NCBI RefSeq assembly: GCF_000004825.1
Contig: NW_008805074.1
Span: 620,001-684,000 of the forward strand
DNA: 64,000 nucleotides
Reading direction: 5' to 3'
Source of the DNA: Heterostelium album PN500
Lineage: Eukaryota; Evosea; Eumycetozoa; Acytosteliales; Acytosteliaceae
Shown here: positions 9,422 through 22,373 of the stretch, in pieces
How positions within the stretch are numbered: the first letter of the stretch is position 1
Layout: the number at the start of each line of letters is the position of its first letter
Position numbers and translations under genes: made by a program
Notes under the pieces: generated by a model
What the model saw: the letters and a program-made list of their open reading frames with translations, nothing else
Told to the model about the DNA's origin: nothing
The model's database searches: none

Positions 9422-11523
9422 ATGTCTGGAAATACATCACCAACACTTCAAGGAAAGAAAAAGAGAGAACAACCAGAATGGTTCAAACCAGCTGGTCAAC
9501 CATCGGAACTTCAAATCTATAACAGTTTGACATCCTCAAAGGTAAATAAATATAATAATTGATAGTGTTGTTGTTAATAATTTTTAGATAATTAACTTTG
9601 TTCTTGTAATCGCTATATTTTTTTTATTATCAAAAAAAAAAAGGTACCATTCACACCAATCAGTGGTGGAAAATCAGTATCATGGTATATTTGTGGACCT
9701 ACTGTTTATGATGCTTCACATATGGGTCATGCTAGATCATATATCAGTTTCGATATTATTCGTCGTATCATGAAGGACTATCTTGGATATGATGTTCAAT
9801 ATATCATGAACATCACTGACATTGATGATAAGATTATCATTCGTTCCAGAGAGCAAGGTATCACTCATACCGAACTCTCTCGTAAATGGGAGAACTCTTT
9901 CTTTGATGATTTGAAAGCATTGAATGTAAGTTGACCAACCACCACCACCACCAAAGTGTCAGTCGGACGTCACTCCGGAATAATTATAATACTTATTTTG
10001 TTGTTGTTGTTGTTTGAATGTAGGTATTACCACCAGATGCTTTGACAAGAGTAACCGAATACGTTCCAGAGATTGTCACTTTTGTTGAGAAGATTATTGC
10101 CAATGGATTTGCCTATGAATCGAATGGATCGGTCTACTTTGATACCGAGGCCTACATGAAGGTGCATGAATATGGAAAGTTGGAGCCATCTTCGGTTGGC
10201 AATGAAAAGTTGAATAGCGAAGGTGAGGGTGCTCTCTCGGCTGGCTCTGACAAGCGAAACAACAACGATTTCGCATTGTGGAAGAAGTCGAAGGAGGGAG
10301 AACCAAAGTGGAACTCACCATGGGGTGAAGGTCGTCCAGGTTGGCACATTGAGTGTTCCGCTATGGCATCCGATATCTTGGGTGCCAACATCGATATTCA
10401 CTCTGGTGGTGAAGATCTCAAGTTCCCGCATCACGACAATGAGATTGCCCAATCCGAAGCACACTACGGATGCAAGCAGTGGATCAACTACTTTATCCAT
10501 TCCGGTCACTTGTTGATCGACGGTCTCAAGATGTCGAAATCACTCAAGAATTTCATCACCATCCAGGACGCCCTCAAGAAATACACCGCGCGTCAAATCA
10601 GAATGTTGTTTTTGATTCATCGTTATGACAAACCAATGAACTACAGCACCGAGTCGATGACCAACGTCATTGAGATCGAGAAGATCTTCACAGAGTTCTT
10701 CCACGCCGTCAAATCGATTGTAAGAGACGCACCACAATCACTCGCACAAAACTGGGAGCAAGTAGACAAGGATCTCAACAACCAGTTGCTCGAGACCAAG
10801 AAGAAGGTTCACGAGTTCCTCTTGGACAACTTCAACACTACCGACGCCATTCACGCGCTCAACGACCTGGTGAAGCGTACCAACGTCTACTTGGCCGACA
10901 AGAATCGTAACCCAAGACTCGCCATCTTGAACAACATCGCCACCTACATCACTCATATCCTGAGAGTATTCGGTTTGGTCGAGGGTTCAGCGATTGGATT
11001 CGGTTCCGGAGGTTCCGCCAACGTCGAAGACACCTTGAAGCCAGTGCTTGATGCACTCGTCGAATTCCGTAATCAAATTCGTTCGAGCGCCATCAACAAG
11101 GACTTCTCCAAGATTCTCCAGTCGTGTGATCACCTCAGAGATGAAGTACTCCCGCTGTTGGGTGTCAAGATCGACGACAAGTCCGGCAACTCTGTCTGGA
11201 AGTTCGAAGACAAGGAGGTCCTAAAGAAGGAGATGGAACTCAAGAAGGAAATCGAAGCAAAGAAACTCGCTGACAAACTGGAAAAGGAGAGAAAGGAGAA
11301 GGAGAAGTTTGAACTCTCCAAGATACCCGCCTCAGAGCTCTTCAAGAAGGAAACCGACAAGTACTCACAATTCGACGAGCGTGGAGTTCCAACCCACGAC
11401 AAAGAAGGTAACCCAATCACCAAATCACAACTCAAGAAACTCCAAACCGCATTTGATACTCAAGCCAAGAATCATCAAAAATATTTAGATTCAATTGCCA
11501 ACACCACTGAAACTAAACAATAA
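9422..11523 (+). CDS. cysS: Cysteinyl-tRNA synthetase (three exons, 633 aa)
   Basis: Exons 9422-9541, 9644-9925 and 10024-11523 join in frame to 633 residues. The enzyme charges tRNA-Cys with cysteine. It is a class I synthetase with a Rossmann catalytic core. The HIGH motif is present as HMGH (residues 66-69) within [15 protein letters not shown], and KMSKS is at 303-307. Zinc ligands typical of CysRS are visible: C57, C245 in WHIECSAMA, and the [14 protein letters not shown] histidines. The C-terminal 110 residues form a Lys/Glu-rich helix and end in a eukaryote-type extension. No mitochondrial presequence is seen, so the product is probably cytosolic. Length lies between bacterial (about 460) and animal cytosolic (about 750) forms. 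Confidence 0.93.
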
Positions 11524-11850
11524 TAAAAAATAAAAAATAAAAAACAAAACAAAATAATAATAATTCAAACAACAACAATAATATAACATATGTCTTATAA
11601 GTATCATCAAATAATCAAATGCATTTTATCTGACTGATAAAAACGACCGACAAGATCTGATAAACCCCCATTTCTAAAAAAAACAAAAAAAGAGGGAAGT
11701 TTTTTTTCACAATCATAAATAATTTAATCTTCATTTGTTTAATTGTTTATTTATTTATTTTTGTTGTTGTTTCAAAATCTAATGACATTGTTGTGTTGAA
11801 TTCTATTATTATTGTAGTTTTAGTTGTGCGTAAAGAAACAACATAGTAAT
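11524..11850. other. A/T-rich spacer
   Basis: This is the 3' flank of cysteinyl-tRNA synthetase and the 5' flank of the WD40 gene. It has A runs after the stop codon and T-rich tracts near 11700-11770. No gene seen. Confidence 0.5.
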
Positions 11851-14800
11851 ATGAAAAGAAAAGAATCAAATGAAATAGTAGGAACCTATGTACAAACTGT
11901 AAAACAATATGAAGAGATATCAAATGCGTATGTTTAATTAATACGAATTCATTTATAAACTGTGGTGGACCAATAGATTAACTGTCGTTCTTTGTTTTAT
12001 GAACAATAACTATATATGAAAACAGATTGACAAGACTATTCTTTAGCAGAGAGGTATGGGGATATGATTTCAAATCAACAGAGTTATTGGCAATTGATTC
12101 AACTCCAAAAGAGACAACTACAACTACAACTACAACCACAACAACCAGTAGTAGTAGTAGTAGTAGTAGTAGTACAGCCTCTGCTTCTACAAACTCAAAT
12201 TCAAATTCAAATATAAATATAACAAATTCAAATGCAAATACAAATACAAATACGAATATTAATGGAAGAAGATCAGGAACAAGAACAAGTGCAGCAACAT
12301 CTAAATCAAACGAAGATAATGATGATTTAATAAACATCGTTGATACATCATCACCACCATCATCGTCATCATCATCTACGACTACAATAACCACAACATC
12401 ATCTTCATCGCCATCAACAATTAATAAGAAACCAGCCAAAATAGCAAAACCGAAACCACTTAAATTCAAAGGATGGACAAGACTAGGAAGAAAGAGTGCA
12501 CGTGTCATCAATGTATATAAGAAAACAAAGAGTCTGAATGGAACTCTACTTAAAAACCCTATAAATGAACTATTTTCAAGTCCTTTACCAAATATCAATG
12601 TTTGTATAATATAGAGAATATAGAGAGTTATTTACATATATATATATATATATCTAACTAACAACCATCAATCTATAGGAACTCACTGTATTTCAATTGA
12701 GTTATCTAGAAGAAACACTTGCTGTTTTAAAACAACAACTTGGTATACCTAGAGATATTACAATCAGTACATCAAACTATATTGTAAGTATAATATGCAC
12801 TTACACTGTTTCAAATATGAATGCAATCAAAACTAACATTTGATTTGTTTGTTTGTTTGTTTGTTTGTTTATAAAAGAAACAAAACTATGATTTTATAAA
12901 AAGCTATATTAATTCTCAAATGCCCAAAGCAATCTCTGATAGTATGGCAAAGTATGTTAAATCAATAGATTAATCTATTATATTTTGTTATGTTATGTTA
13001 TGTGATACTGTACTTTTTTTGTTTTTCAAATGAAACAAAACAAAACAATTACTAACTGTAAGAAATTCAATTCATTGATATTCTTTCAAATGTCAATATT
13101 TTAGTCCATGTTACAATACACTTTATTTTTCAAACGATGCACTTCTTGCGTTGAAACCCTATATGTCACACAAAACCAGAGCGTATCTAAATCAAAAGGG
13201 AATACACTATTTCTATGAAAACAATATATTCTTGAAAACAGGCGATCCTCTTCACATACCTTTCTCAAGACTTGAAATGGAAACACTATTTAAAAACATT
13301 GGCAGAGAAAGAAATCTGCCGTTACATAGATTGGAGCGTATTTGCAGGTAACTATCGTCGATCAACTGAAAATGTTTTATAGCAACAGTAATAATAATTA
13401 TTTAATATTGATATTTTTATTGTTATAGATCATTACCTGGTAGAGTACCTATTGATTGTATGAGATTTCTAGAGGATTTCGATTGTGGAAAACATATTAG
13501 TACAGCGATTATATATAGTAAGCCGGTCAAGGAGAAATCGGTGCAATCGATTCTGATGGAAAGAGAGTTTGGCAAAATAAGACAGCCAATATACACCAAC
13601 AAAGATTTGATGGCGAAACAGTTTGAAGATTTCGGACTTCATAGCAGCTACAACTCAAGAGGTAGTATTGTATACGATGTTAAAATAGATCCAACTGGTA
13701 AAACGTATGATTACTTTCTTTCATTACAAATTGATTCAAACAATAGTTTACTTATTAATTAATCAACAAACTAAATAAATAACTATATAGGAATAAAATA
13801 TTGGCAATGACTGAACAGGATTCAACACTATTCGATATCGATAAAGGAGAGATTAAAAAGTTGGTATTTCATCATGCCACTTGCAATGAAGGTCATTTCT
13901 CGAATGACGGTGAGGAGCTTTTGACATCGGGAGAAGACGGTTCCGTTGCTATTTGGAATGCATCGACCGCCGAATTGCTACATCATCACAAAGTACCGAA
14001 TGACCAAATTGTAAGAATGGCAGTTCATCCACAAGAACCATTTTTAGCAGCTGCTACCAATAGAAAGTAAATATATTTTATCAAATAATAAGAAAAACAA
14101 ACCAAAATAATTAACAACCTTTATTATTTCTAAATCAGATCTTTTTTTGTTATTAACTACAAGAATTTTAATGTTGTTAATTTACATGGAGCATTGAAGA
14201 CTTCGGAATGGCCTGCAACTATTGCTGATATGGCATTTGGATATGATTCATATAGACACTATTTATTGGCTGGTATCTGTTCAAATGCACTTTATTCTTA
14301 TGCTCCAATTAAAGGATTTGTATGTACAAGCTTTATGTTATTTTACTTTAGAAAAGGTGTTAGAAAATTATAACTAACGAATAAATCAATACAGTCTGTA
14401 TTAGTTGATTGTAATAAACCAGAAACTTTTAGAAAACTTACAGATCAAGATGGTGAAATCAATACAGTCAGTTGGAATCCTAAACAATTCACAAACTTTG
14501 TCTGTGGATCAACAGATCTAAAGAAATCACTTTGTATATATGATATCAGAAAGAATGCACCAATAGAATTTTTGAAAACAAAACAAGTAGATCCAAATCA
14601 TCTTGCATGGAGGTAATTTTTAATTAATAATTATAATTTAAATCAATTTAATTTATTAATTTTCTTGCTTTTATTTATAAAAAATCAAGTCCGTGTGGAG
14701 TACATTTATCTTCTTCAGGTGATTCCAATTCCGTTTTTGTTTATGATATTAGATTTTCATCACGTCCTCTTCATGTTCTCAAGCATTATGGTGATCACAC

Positions 14801-15068
14801 AACGAATGGAATGGTAAACGTTGGAAAATGGACGAAACAAGGCAATTTCTTGGTGACTTGTGGTGATGACTGTACTGTGAGAATTTGGGATATTTCGAGA
14901 GGTGATCCTTTGATCAAGTCTTTAAGATCTCACACTGGTTCAGTAAACTATGTCGATGTCTCTGTAAACTCTGACTTTATAGTGAGTGGTGGTGATGATA
15001 GTGTTGTCAATTTATATTCTACGACCAAGAACGTACAACTCGAAGCCACAAAAGTTGCTGAATCATAA
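11851..15068 (+). CDS. WD40-repeat protein with long unknown N-terminal region (ten exons, 800 aa)
   Basis: Ten exons join in frame: 11851-11927, 12026-12599, 12679-12783, 12878-12951, 13105-13347, 13429-13704, 13791-14066, 14139-14319, 14395-14612 and 14690-15068. The product is 800 residues. Residues 1-450 match no domain I know. They contain a Thr/Ser/Asn low-complexity insert (about 50-150) and conserved-looking segments such as FKGWTRLGRKSARVINVYKK and PFSRLEMETLFKNIGRERNL. The C-terminal half contains WD40 repeats, for example TSGEDGSVAIWNAST, FLVTCGDDCTVRIWDISRG and SDFIVSGGDDSVVNLYSTT, and would form a beta-propeller scaffold. The donor of exon 2 is an unusual GTTTGT, but it is the only one that keeps phase. 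The partner complex is unknown. The gene ends 82 bases before the convergent aminotransferase gene. Confidence 0.8.
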
Positions 15069-15150
15069 AATAATATTTTAATAGATAAAATAATAACTAC
15101 TATTTCCATTATTTTGTTTATATATTAAAAACACCAAACCAAATTTTTAT

Positions 15151-16708
15151 TTATTTCTCGAAATGCTTATCGAGATTTGTTAAAGCTTTATCGATGATGG
15201 CGAAACCTTCTCTTAATTCTTTTTCGTTGATGATGAGTGGTGGGTTAGTGAAGAAACTGCTCCATCTGAGCAAAGTGTAAAGTCCGTTGGCGTTGAAGTC
15301 CGCCTTGAGTGCACCCATGGCTGGGTGAGCTGGACCGTTGTACTCAACGAATGGCTCTCCTTTGGCGTTCTTTTGGAGTTCGACGATACCAAAGAGACCG
15401 AGGGCACGGTATCCCTTGACGGTTGGATGTTTGGCCTTGAGTTGTTCGAGACAATCGATCAGGACCGACTCCATCTTGTTGACGTTGTCCAAGACACGAT
15501 TCTTGAGGAAATATTGGAGTGCTCCATAGGCAGATGCCAAAGTGACTGGATGTGAGTTGTAGGTTGAACCAATACCGATTGGATTCTTCTGGAAGAAGTT
15601 GGCAACATGGTCACGACAGGCGACAGCACCCAATGGCAAGTAGGCACCGTTGATACCCTTGGCCATGGTAACGATATCGGGGACGACACCATCGCTATTC
15701 ATGAAACCAAACATCTCACCGGTTCTACCGAATCCATTCATAACTTCGTCGCAAACCATAAGAATTCCATGCTCATCGCAGATCTGTCTCATTCCCTCGA
15801 GGTAACCACGTGGTGCTTTGAGAATACCGTTGGTACCGGTGACGGGCTCAATGAAAATGGCGGCAATGTTCTTTCCACCCTCGTAGGCAATCACCTCACG
15901 GAGATATTGGAGACTCTTCTTGGTGACTTCCTCTTCGTTTTCACCCCATTTGAATGACAATGGGAATGGATCCATGAAATGAACGACTCCAGATGCAGCT
16001 GGCTCTGCAGCCCAACGACGTGGATCACCAGTCAACGAGATCGAACCAAGTGTAGCACCGTGGTACGAACGATAACGAGCGAGAATCTTGTGACGACCGG
16101 TATATAATCTAGCCATTCTCATGGCGGTTTCATTGGATTCAGCTCCACCACTTGTGTAGAAAAGATGTCCAAGATCACCTGGTAGCAAATCAGCCAACAA
16201 CAATGAGAGCTTAGCTTTGATCTCTGTGACAATTGCGCATGGGTAAGCGTAGGCAGCTGACTTTAATTGGTCGTTGACTGCTGTGATGACCTCTTGTGGT
16301 ACGGTGTGACCTAGATTGGAACACATAGCCTGTGAGTTGAAATCAATGAATTTCTTTCCATTTTGATCGTAGAAATATACACCTTCTCCCTTTGCCATAA
16401 CCAAAGCACTCGATGAAGCTGGTCCAGTAGCATTCCAAGAGAATAAAGTATCTGATTTAATTACATCAAGAATCTCTTGTTGAGACATCTTTTTCTCTGC
16501 AATCTTTTGATGTTTTTCATATAATCCTATTTAATTAATAGAAGAATCAATAAAAAAAGTTAATATTTAAGATCTTAAAATGAGATAAGACAAGTTAAAA
16601 CTAACCATTATAATTTGATTTTGATGAAAAATTAGCAACTCTGATTGAAGTAGCAGTATTTAAATATCTTTGCAATGAAGTCAAAGATTTGAGTTGTTTG
16701 GACAACAT
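15151..16708 (-). CDS. Class III PLP aminotransferase, probably mitochondrial (two exons, 492 aa)
   Basis: Exons 16708-16606 and 16526-15151 on the minus strand give 492 residues. Class III (omega) aminotransferases move an amino group from a terminal amine such as GABA, beta-alanine, taurine or ornithine to a keto acid, using PLP. Visible features are SGGAESNETAMRMAR (PLP phosphate region), YHGATLGSISLTGDPRRW, CDEVMNGFGRTGEMFGF with the ring-stacking Asp, and the Schiff-base Lys about residue 324 in DIVTMAKGINGAYLPLGA. The first about 40 residues are rich in Arg, Ser and Lys without acids (MLSKQLKSLTSLQRYLNTAT) and look like a mitochondrial targeting peptide. This exon is easily missed because an internal ATG (16488) begins the second exon's core. 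Substrate cannot be told from sequence. The taurine/beta-alanine:pyruvate type looks closest. Confidence 0.87.
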
Positions 16709-17223
16709 TATTTATAAATATATGTATTTTAATGAAGTTGGAACAATTGCAATGTTTTGCAATCTTTAAGTCGTCTCAAGGTTTGATCAAAATTTCAAAA
16801 AAAAAAATAATCAAAATAAAAAAATAGATATTTTGTTTGCTGCACCTTTTGCAAGATGAGAGAATTGAAAAAAAAAAATAAAGAAGAAATCTATGGACAG
16901 AGAACTCAAGACAAAAGAGAAAAAACATTTTAAAAAAAGAAAAAAAAAGATAAACACAATTTTTTTATATTTAAATAAATTATAATTACATATACAAAAA
17001 AGTTTATTTAATGTACTGGTTTGGTTTGTTATTTCCTGTTTTGAAAATTCATTTTGTTTGAAATAAATTTATTTGGAGCGGAGAATGATGGTTGAATGGG
17101 AAAAAAAAGTTGGTTTTTTTGAAAAATAAGAGTGATACATATAAGGATATATATATAGGAAGGTGGAGTTGATTGATTATCGGCAGTTTATACTAAATAT
17201 TTTTCTAATTGTTGATGTTCTGT
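16709..17223. other. A/T-rich spacer
   Basis: This is the promoter side of the aminotransferase gene and the 3' flank of the DD3-3 gene. It contains several A and T homopolymers and no recognisable gene. Confidence 0.5.
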
Positions 17224-19062
17224 TTAAGCTACGACACGCTTGACACCTGGAACCTTGGAGAAGAAACGGTTGGCAGATGAATGTGGGTGAGTCTTGGCGT
17301 AGGCAATTGAACCACCAGCAGTGGCCAAACCGACAAAGAGGGTACAACCGACAGCAATCAATGCGATTTGCCATGTTTGTAACAATGGGGTGACGTGGAT
17401 AGCACCCTTTTGATCACGGTTGGAGAAATCGTGGTTACGAGTGGACATGTAGTAGAATGAACCGGTTCTGTCCATCTTGTGAACACCACCATCGAAAGTG
17501 TTTGGAGCGGCATTCAAGTAAGCACAGTTTTGTGGGTCTTGTTCGATATCGTTTTGGTTGTTGTTGTTGTCGGCCATGAGTTGAGCGTATGACTTGCATC
17601 CGACTTGGTCTTGTTGAGCGAAACGGAGACGATCTGCTGGGTCAGTGAGGAGAGCGTTCTTCGAGGTGTAGTCGTCATCCTTGAATGGAGTACCGTAACC
17701 GAGTGAGTGGATTTGAACCAAGTTGGAACGATCCAATTTGTTTCTACCGTTACCAGCGTTTCCAGCTGGGTTGTGGTCGCAACCGGTCCATTGGAAGTGG
17801 ACGTATTCGTTCTTCTTCATGGTGATTTGACTTGGAGTGAATTGATATTCCATGGCTGGGTAGGCTTGTTGAATGTTACCTCTCTTACCCTTGACCATGA
17901 TATTCCAGATCTTGGCATCCTTCAAGCTGGATGGACGTGGACGGATGGCAAAAGTGTGTGAACGATCTTGGAAGGTACGACCGTATTGGTTTTCGTTGAT
18001 GTTGAGGGTGAGGTTTTGACCTTCGACGAGGACGTTTGGATTGTTTTTGATTGGTGAGTTGTTACCGTTGTTACGGCTGTCGTATGCACTGCTTCCGAAT
18101 CCCTTGACCTCAGAGGAGGAGATATTGTAACGGATACGCAAGACACATGCGCAAGTGTCCGATTGGATACAGTCTTCCATACCTTGGTGTGGGAGTGACC
18201 AGTTGTAGGAGGTGTAACGACCGTTGTCCATGGAGAGACCGAGGTGATTGACGTGATTCCATTCGGCCTTCAAACACTCTGGTGCTCCGATACCCCATGA
18301 TGGTTGTTCAACCCATTGTCCACCCTTGGAGGTACATTCGGCTGGATCGATCGATGCTGGATTGTTGGTGGCACGACCTGGGAACATACAGTAGTACTTG
18401 GACTTGACGTTCTGTGATTGAGCTTTGTACATCTTGCAGTTGTCGGTGTCACCGGTGAAGATGGCGATATCCTTCCATGGTGATGGAGCCCAGTATGGGT
18501 AGTAGTCACGCTCCTCTGGACATTCGAAACCGTATTGAGTTCCACCGGTTTGTTGACGAGTGAAACGTGCGGTGTTTTGGACGTTTTGGTTGGCGGTGAA
18601 CAATCCCTTGTTACGCGAACGGGTGGTACAGTTGTTGTAGTATTCGTAGGATTCGTGCATACCGAATTGGTATTCCGAACCAGACATGGTTGCAACTTGA
18701 GCTGGATCGTTTGGAATGGTGGTGGTGACGGTACCGTCACGAATGTTGGTCAAGGCTGGGTCGTTGGTCGATCCGCACATGTATTGAAGAATGACGTTAC
18801 AGTCGTTTTGGTTGTTTCCACAACCGTGTTGGGAGGTCCACTCTACTGGGAGATAGGACTTTTCGTACCATCTGACGATACCACCACGACAGTATCCACC
18901 TCTATCGTTGTTTTGTGAGTTGAAAAGACGTTGAGCGTTGTCACGATTGGTTCCTTCCTCTTGATTACGATCGTTGCTACCTGGTGGAGCATGCATATAA
19001 ACGTCGGCCATTGCTACGACGAGTAGCAATGACAAACATAACAATGTAACGTGAATTCTCAT
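17224..19062 (-). CDS. dd3-3: DD3-3 family type I membrane protein (612 aa)
   Basis: A single exon encodes 612 residues. Residues 1-19 are a signal peptide ([19 protein letters not shown]). The following [20 protein letters not shown] and [14 protein letters not shown] are the hallmark start of the DD3-3 family, first named for a developmentally regulated D. discoideum gene and also found in some invertebrates. Other family hallmarks are [37 protein letters not shown] and RNKGLF. The ectodomain is Cys-rich with several N-glycosylation sites. A membrane segment lies at about 564-589 ([20 protein letters not shown]...), followed by a basic tail of about 23 residues. It therefore sits at the cell surface or in the endomembrane system. 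The molecular function of the family is not known to me. Codon use is strongly biased to C-ending codons, suggesting high expression. Confidence 0.88.
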   Translation of the reverse strand: MRIHVTLLCLSLLLVVAMADVYMHAPPGSNDRNQEEGTNRDNAQRLFNSQNNDRGGYCRGGIVRWYEKSYLPVEWTSQHGCGNNQNDCNVILQYMCGSTNDPALTNIRDGTVTTTIPNDPAQVATMSGSEYQFGMHESYEYYNNCTTRSRNKGLFTANQNVQNTARFTRQQTGGTQYGFECPEERDYYPYWAPSPWKDIAIFTGDTDNCKMYKAQSQNVKSKYYCMFPGRATNNPASIDPAECTSKGGQWVEQPSWGIGAPECLKAEWNHVNHLGLSMDNGRYTSYNWSLPHQGMEDCIQSDTCACVLRIRYNISSSEVKGFGSSAYDSRNNGNNSPIKNNPNVLVEGQNLTLNINENQYGRTFQDRSHTFAIRPRPSSLKDAKIWNIMVKGKRGNIQQAYPAMEYQFTPSQITMKKNEYVHFQWTGCDHNPAGNAGNGRNKLDRSNLVQIHSLGYGTPFKDDDYTSKNALLTDPADRLRFAQQDQVGCKSYAQLMADNNNNQNDIEQDPQNCAYLNAAPNTFDGGVHKMDRTGSFYYMSTRNHDFSNRDQKGAIHVTPLLQTWQIALIAVGCTLFVGLATAGGSIAYAKTHPHSSANRFFSKVPGVKRVVA

Positions 19063-21177
19063 TGTTATATTTATTCTAATTTACTTAATCTTATCTGTGT
19101 GATTGAAAATTTTTAAAAAAATTATTAGAAAAAATACATATAAACTTTTGATATTATTATTATTTATTTATTTATTTATTATTATTTATATCGATATAAC
19201 AGTATTGTTGATTTTAGATTGATGAGGAATTCTTAAATCGAAAAAATAAAAAAAATCCAAACGAAACGAAGCAAAGAAAAGCAAATCAAAATCACGAATT
19301 GAATTTAAATAAATAAATAATAAAATTGAAATACTAGTATATTTTAATAGATGGATGTACAAAATACAATGTAATTGTAAACTATATCATTTTTTGTAAT
19401 TCAATTCTATTCAATTATTGCAATTACATCGTGTCTAATCTGATATTATTTGACATGAATTGGTATGGTATGATTATCTGTAAATAGTATGTGGATGTTG
19501 AGTGTGTGTGTGCTGTTAAATTGATTGATTGTGTGTGTTCGATTTAGAATTTGGATTTTTATTTATTTTTATTTTATTTTATTTTGGAATTGAATATTTA
19601 CATTATCTGTTTTTGATTGATTATATGAGTGTGATTTTATTACTGTTCCACTTTTTGAAATATATAATACAGGTATGGATTCTTATTGCTGTTGTTGTTT
19701 TTTTTTGTGTACAAAAAATATAAATAAGGTTTATTATAAATACAAATAAATATTTATTTATTATTTATATATATATATGTGTATATATATATGTGTGTGT
19801 GGTGTGGATGGTGCAATTAAATGATTTTGTTTTTGATTGTGTAAAATAGATACTTTGAATAGCGTCGCCAAAAGAATAAGTGCAAAATAAAGGAATCCAG
19901 CCAAAAAAATGATTAAAAAAAAGGTCTCATTAAACTTCCCCTCTTGCATTGCATAACCGTTGTGTTTTGTGTTGTGTTGCTTTTTTTTTGTTTTGTTTTG
20001 GATAAAATAAAAACCACAAATAAAATTAAGTTTTTGTTTTTCGATAAAATTTGCAAAAAAATATGAATTGTTTTGTTGACGACAGGATTGTTTTTGGGGT
20101 GGAGGTCTTTGTTTTTAATTTGATCAGAGCTGACGCATCTAATTTTACAGCGCATCCAAACAAAAATAAAAGTTTTTGATATTTTTGATGTTTTGGGCTC
20201 TGCATGATGTGTTGACGATATACAAGATGGGTATTCTCATCAGAGAGCAAAAAAAAAAAAAAATTGTAAAAATCTAAAAAAAGTGTGGTGCCAGAAAATT
20301 TGAAATCCAAGGTTATTTCAAACCTAACCGAAAATGCTCTGCAATTCAAACTACACACATTGGATTTCTCGACTTTTTGTGTCAAATTTAAACCATTATC
20401 TGAAATTAAATAGATTTTTATTTAATTTTGACAAATAAAGTGGAAGAAGATGCGTGGCATTTATTGATTATTGTTAATGTATTATATTATTATAACTTAA
20501 AATATGACTTTTAAGTTAGATCTGTCATCAATTTACAATTTAAAAAAGTTGAAATTTTTTGGGTTTGTTTTTGTTTAATATGGTGTTTCAAATGTGTTTC
20601 AAATAAAAACAATTCGGTTTATTTAAAAATGATATAACAAAACATAAATAGAATAGAATTAATAGATTGGTTTTTTTTTTGGAATTATACATACAACTTT
20701 TTTTGATCTTAAATTTAATTTAATTTAGAAATACAAATGAATTTAAATATCTTCCTTTTTTTTTTTTGTTATAAAATTTAAACAAATAGATAATTTTTTT
20801 TAGTAATACAATAATGAAAATAAATTATAAATGCATTTACTTAAATACTTAGGAAGTAACTAAACAAAGATTTGCGATTTGCATGAGAGAAAAAGTGGTG
20901 GGTGATGCGAAAATACCCATTATTATGTGAATCAGGAAAATAATTGAAAAAATTTGCAAAATTTTCAAATCAAGAGTCATCCGATGTTGTTGTCAACATG
21001 AATTTGGGTTCAAAAAATGAAAATTTAAGCATTTTAATAGTTTGACATGTTCTGCGGGTTCATAGTTCTAGTTAAACCCTATGATTTCACTTGATTTGAT
21101 TGTTTTGAAATACTGAATAAATACCTTGATATCTTTATTGAGTCAAAAAAACTGTATCGAAAAATGCCCCTAAAATC
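19063..21177. other. Long A/T-rich spacer
   Basis: About 2.1 kb lie upstream of the DD3-3 gene without a convincing gene. There are TA/TG microsatellite stretches near 19765-19805, TTTA repeats and long homopolymers. A 119-codon open frame on the minus strand at 20026-20385 is low in protein character and is not called. Confidence 0.5.
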
Positions 21178-22140
21178 AATTGTCATCATCAATGTGGATT
21201 TCGAATACCACACGATTCAAAACATAAACATCAAGAGGCAAGGACATCGAACCAGAGATAAATTTGAATAAAATACCCAAATTAGATGTCAACATCAAAA
21301 CAATACCAATATTTGATGTTGATTTACAATAGGATATTTAGACTGGAGTATAAATTTTATCATTCCAAATTGAATCATTACATCATACTTTTTAAGGGTA
21401 TTTCTCACTAATTTACGAAATCATATGATCCAAATTATATTATTTAATTTATTTAAATTCTCATATCACACTCGTTCATTTTATTCCATTTCAAACCAAT
21501 AATATTATAGTTGAAATTTAAGCAAATTAGGTTTTAAACATTACATCAACAAACCAATATCTTTAAAAAAGAAACCAGCTGGTCAAGTCATTAAATGACC
21601 CAGGTTCTAACAAAATTTAGAAAATGATCGGGTATGCAGTGTTTTTGCAAATGAAATAATCAATCTTCAAGTTCCCAAAATCTTATGATAAACATCTAAA
21701 AAAAATTATCGAATCTGAGATCATATCACCCAATTATTTTTCATTTTTACTTAAAAACATTAAAAAGGCTTTGCAAATCAAAAAAACCCATTGACTTTTT
21801 AAATGGGTAATTTGGTTTCATAAGATGCAAAGTTGATCTTTTTGATATCTAAAAGATTCGAATTATCAATCTTACTCTATATTATTTGAATGATCATAGC
21901 TCGATTGATTTTTGTTTTTTCATTTGAAAGAAATGAAGGTCATATTTCTCATCTTAATTTTATTTATTTTTAAATAAATATCTAAAAAATTTAACCTAAA
22001 AATCAAGATATTTGTTTTTGACATAGTTGTTTGAAGTTCTTTAAACCCATTTTTGGTGAGGTTATCCCATCCCATTTCACTGGTGAAGTGATCACTACTT
22101 CTTCTAAATTTACTGGAAATTGAAAACAATCAACATCGCA
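21178..22140 (-). pseudogene. Possible decayed gene fragments of unknown family
   Basis: On the minus strand two protein-like pieces stand out in otherwise closed DNA. Near 22140-22020 one frame reads VDCFQFPVNLEEVVITSPVK followed by WDGITSPKMGLKNFKQL. Near 21330-21178 another reads LFKFISGSMSLPLDVYVLNR and then VVFEIHIDDDN. Stops interrupt everything in between. They may be remains of one gene or be chance. No family is recognised. Confidence 0.25.
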
Positions 22141-22373
22141 TATCTTATTCCAAAAAAAATAAATAAATAAAAAAATAAAGAAAATAATAGTTTTATTAAT
22201 TTAAAGTTCTTCTTTAGTAATAGTGACAAGTCAATTAATGAACATTAGATATATTTAATATGAATATAAATAAATTTATTTTCTTAAAATTAAACTCAAT
22301 GTGAAGAAATTGTTTATTTTAGTAATATTTAAAAATTGAGGTTAATTTGTTTTTGTTGTTTATTTATGTTTAT

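Noticed and set aside
11978-12598. 206-codon open frame on the minus strand
   Set aside because: Antisense of a Thr/Ser/Asn repeat-coding exon of the WD40 gene. Composition is only Val, Asp, Leu and Phe runs.
20026-20385. 119-codon minus-strand frame
   Set aside because: Phe and Lys runs from homopolymers, no splice partner, no conserved look. Treated as spacer.
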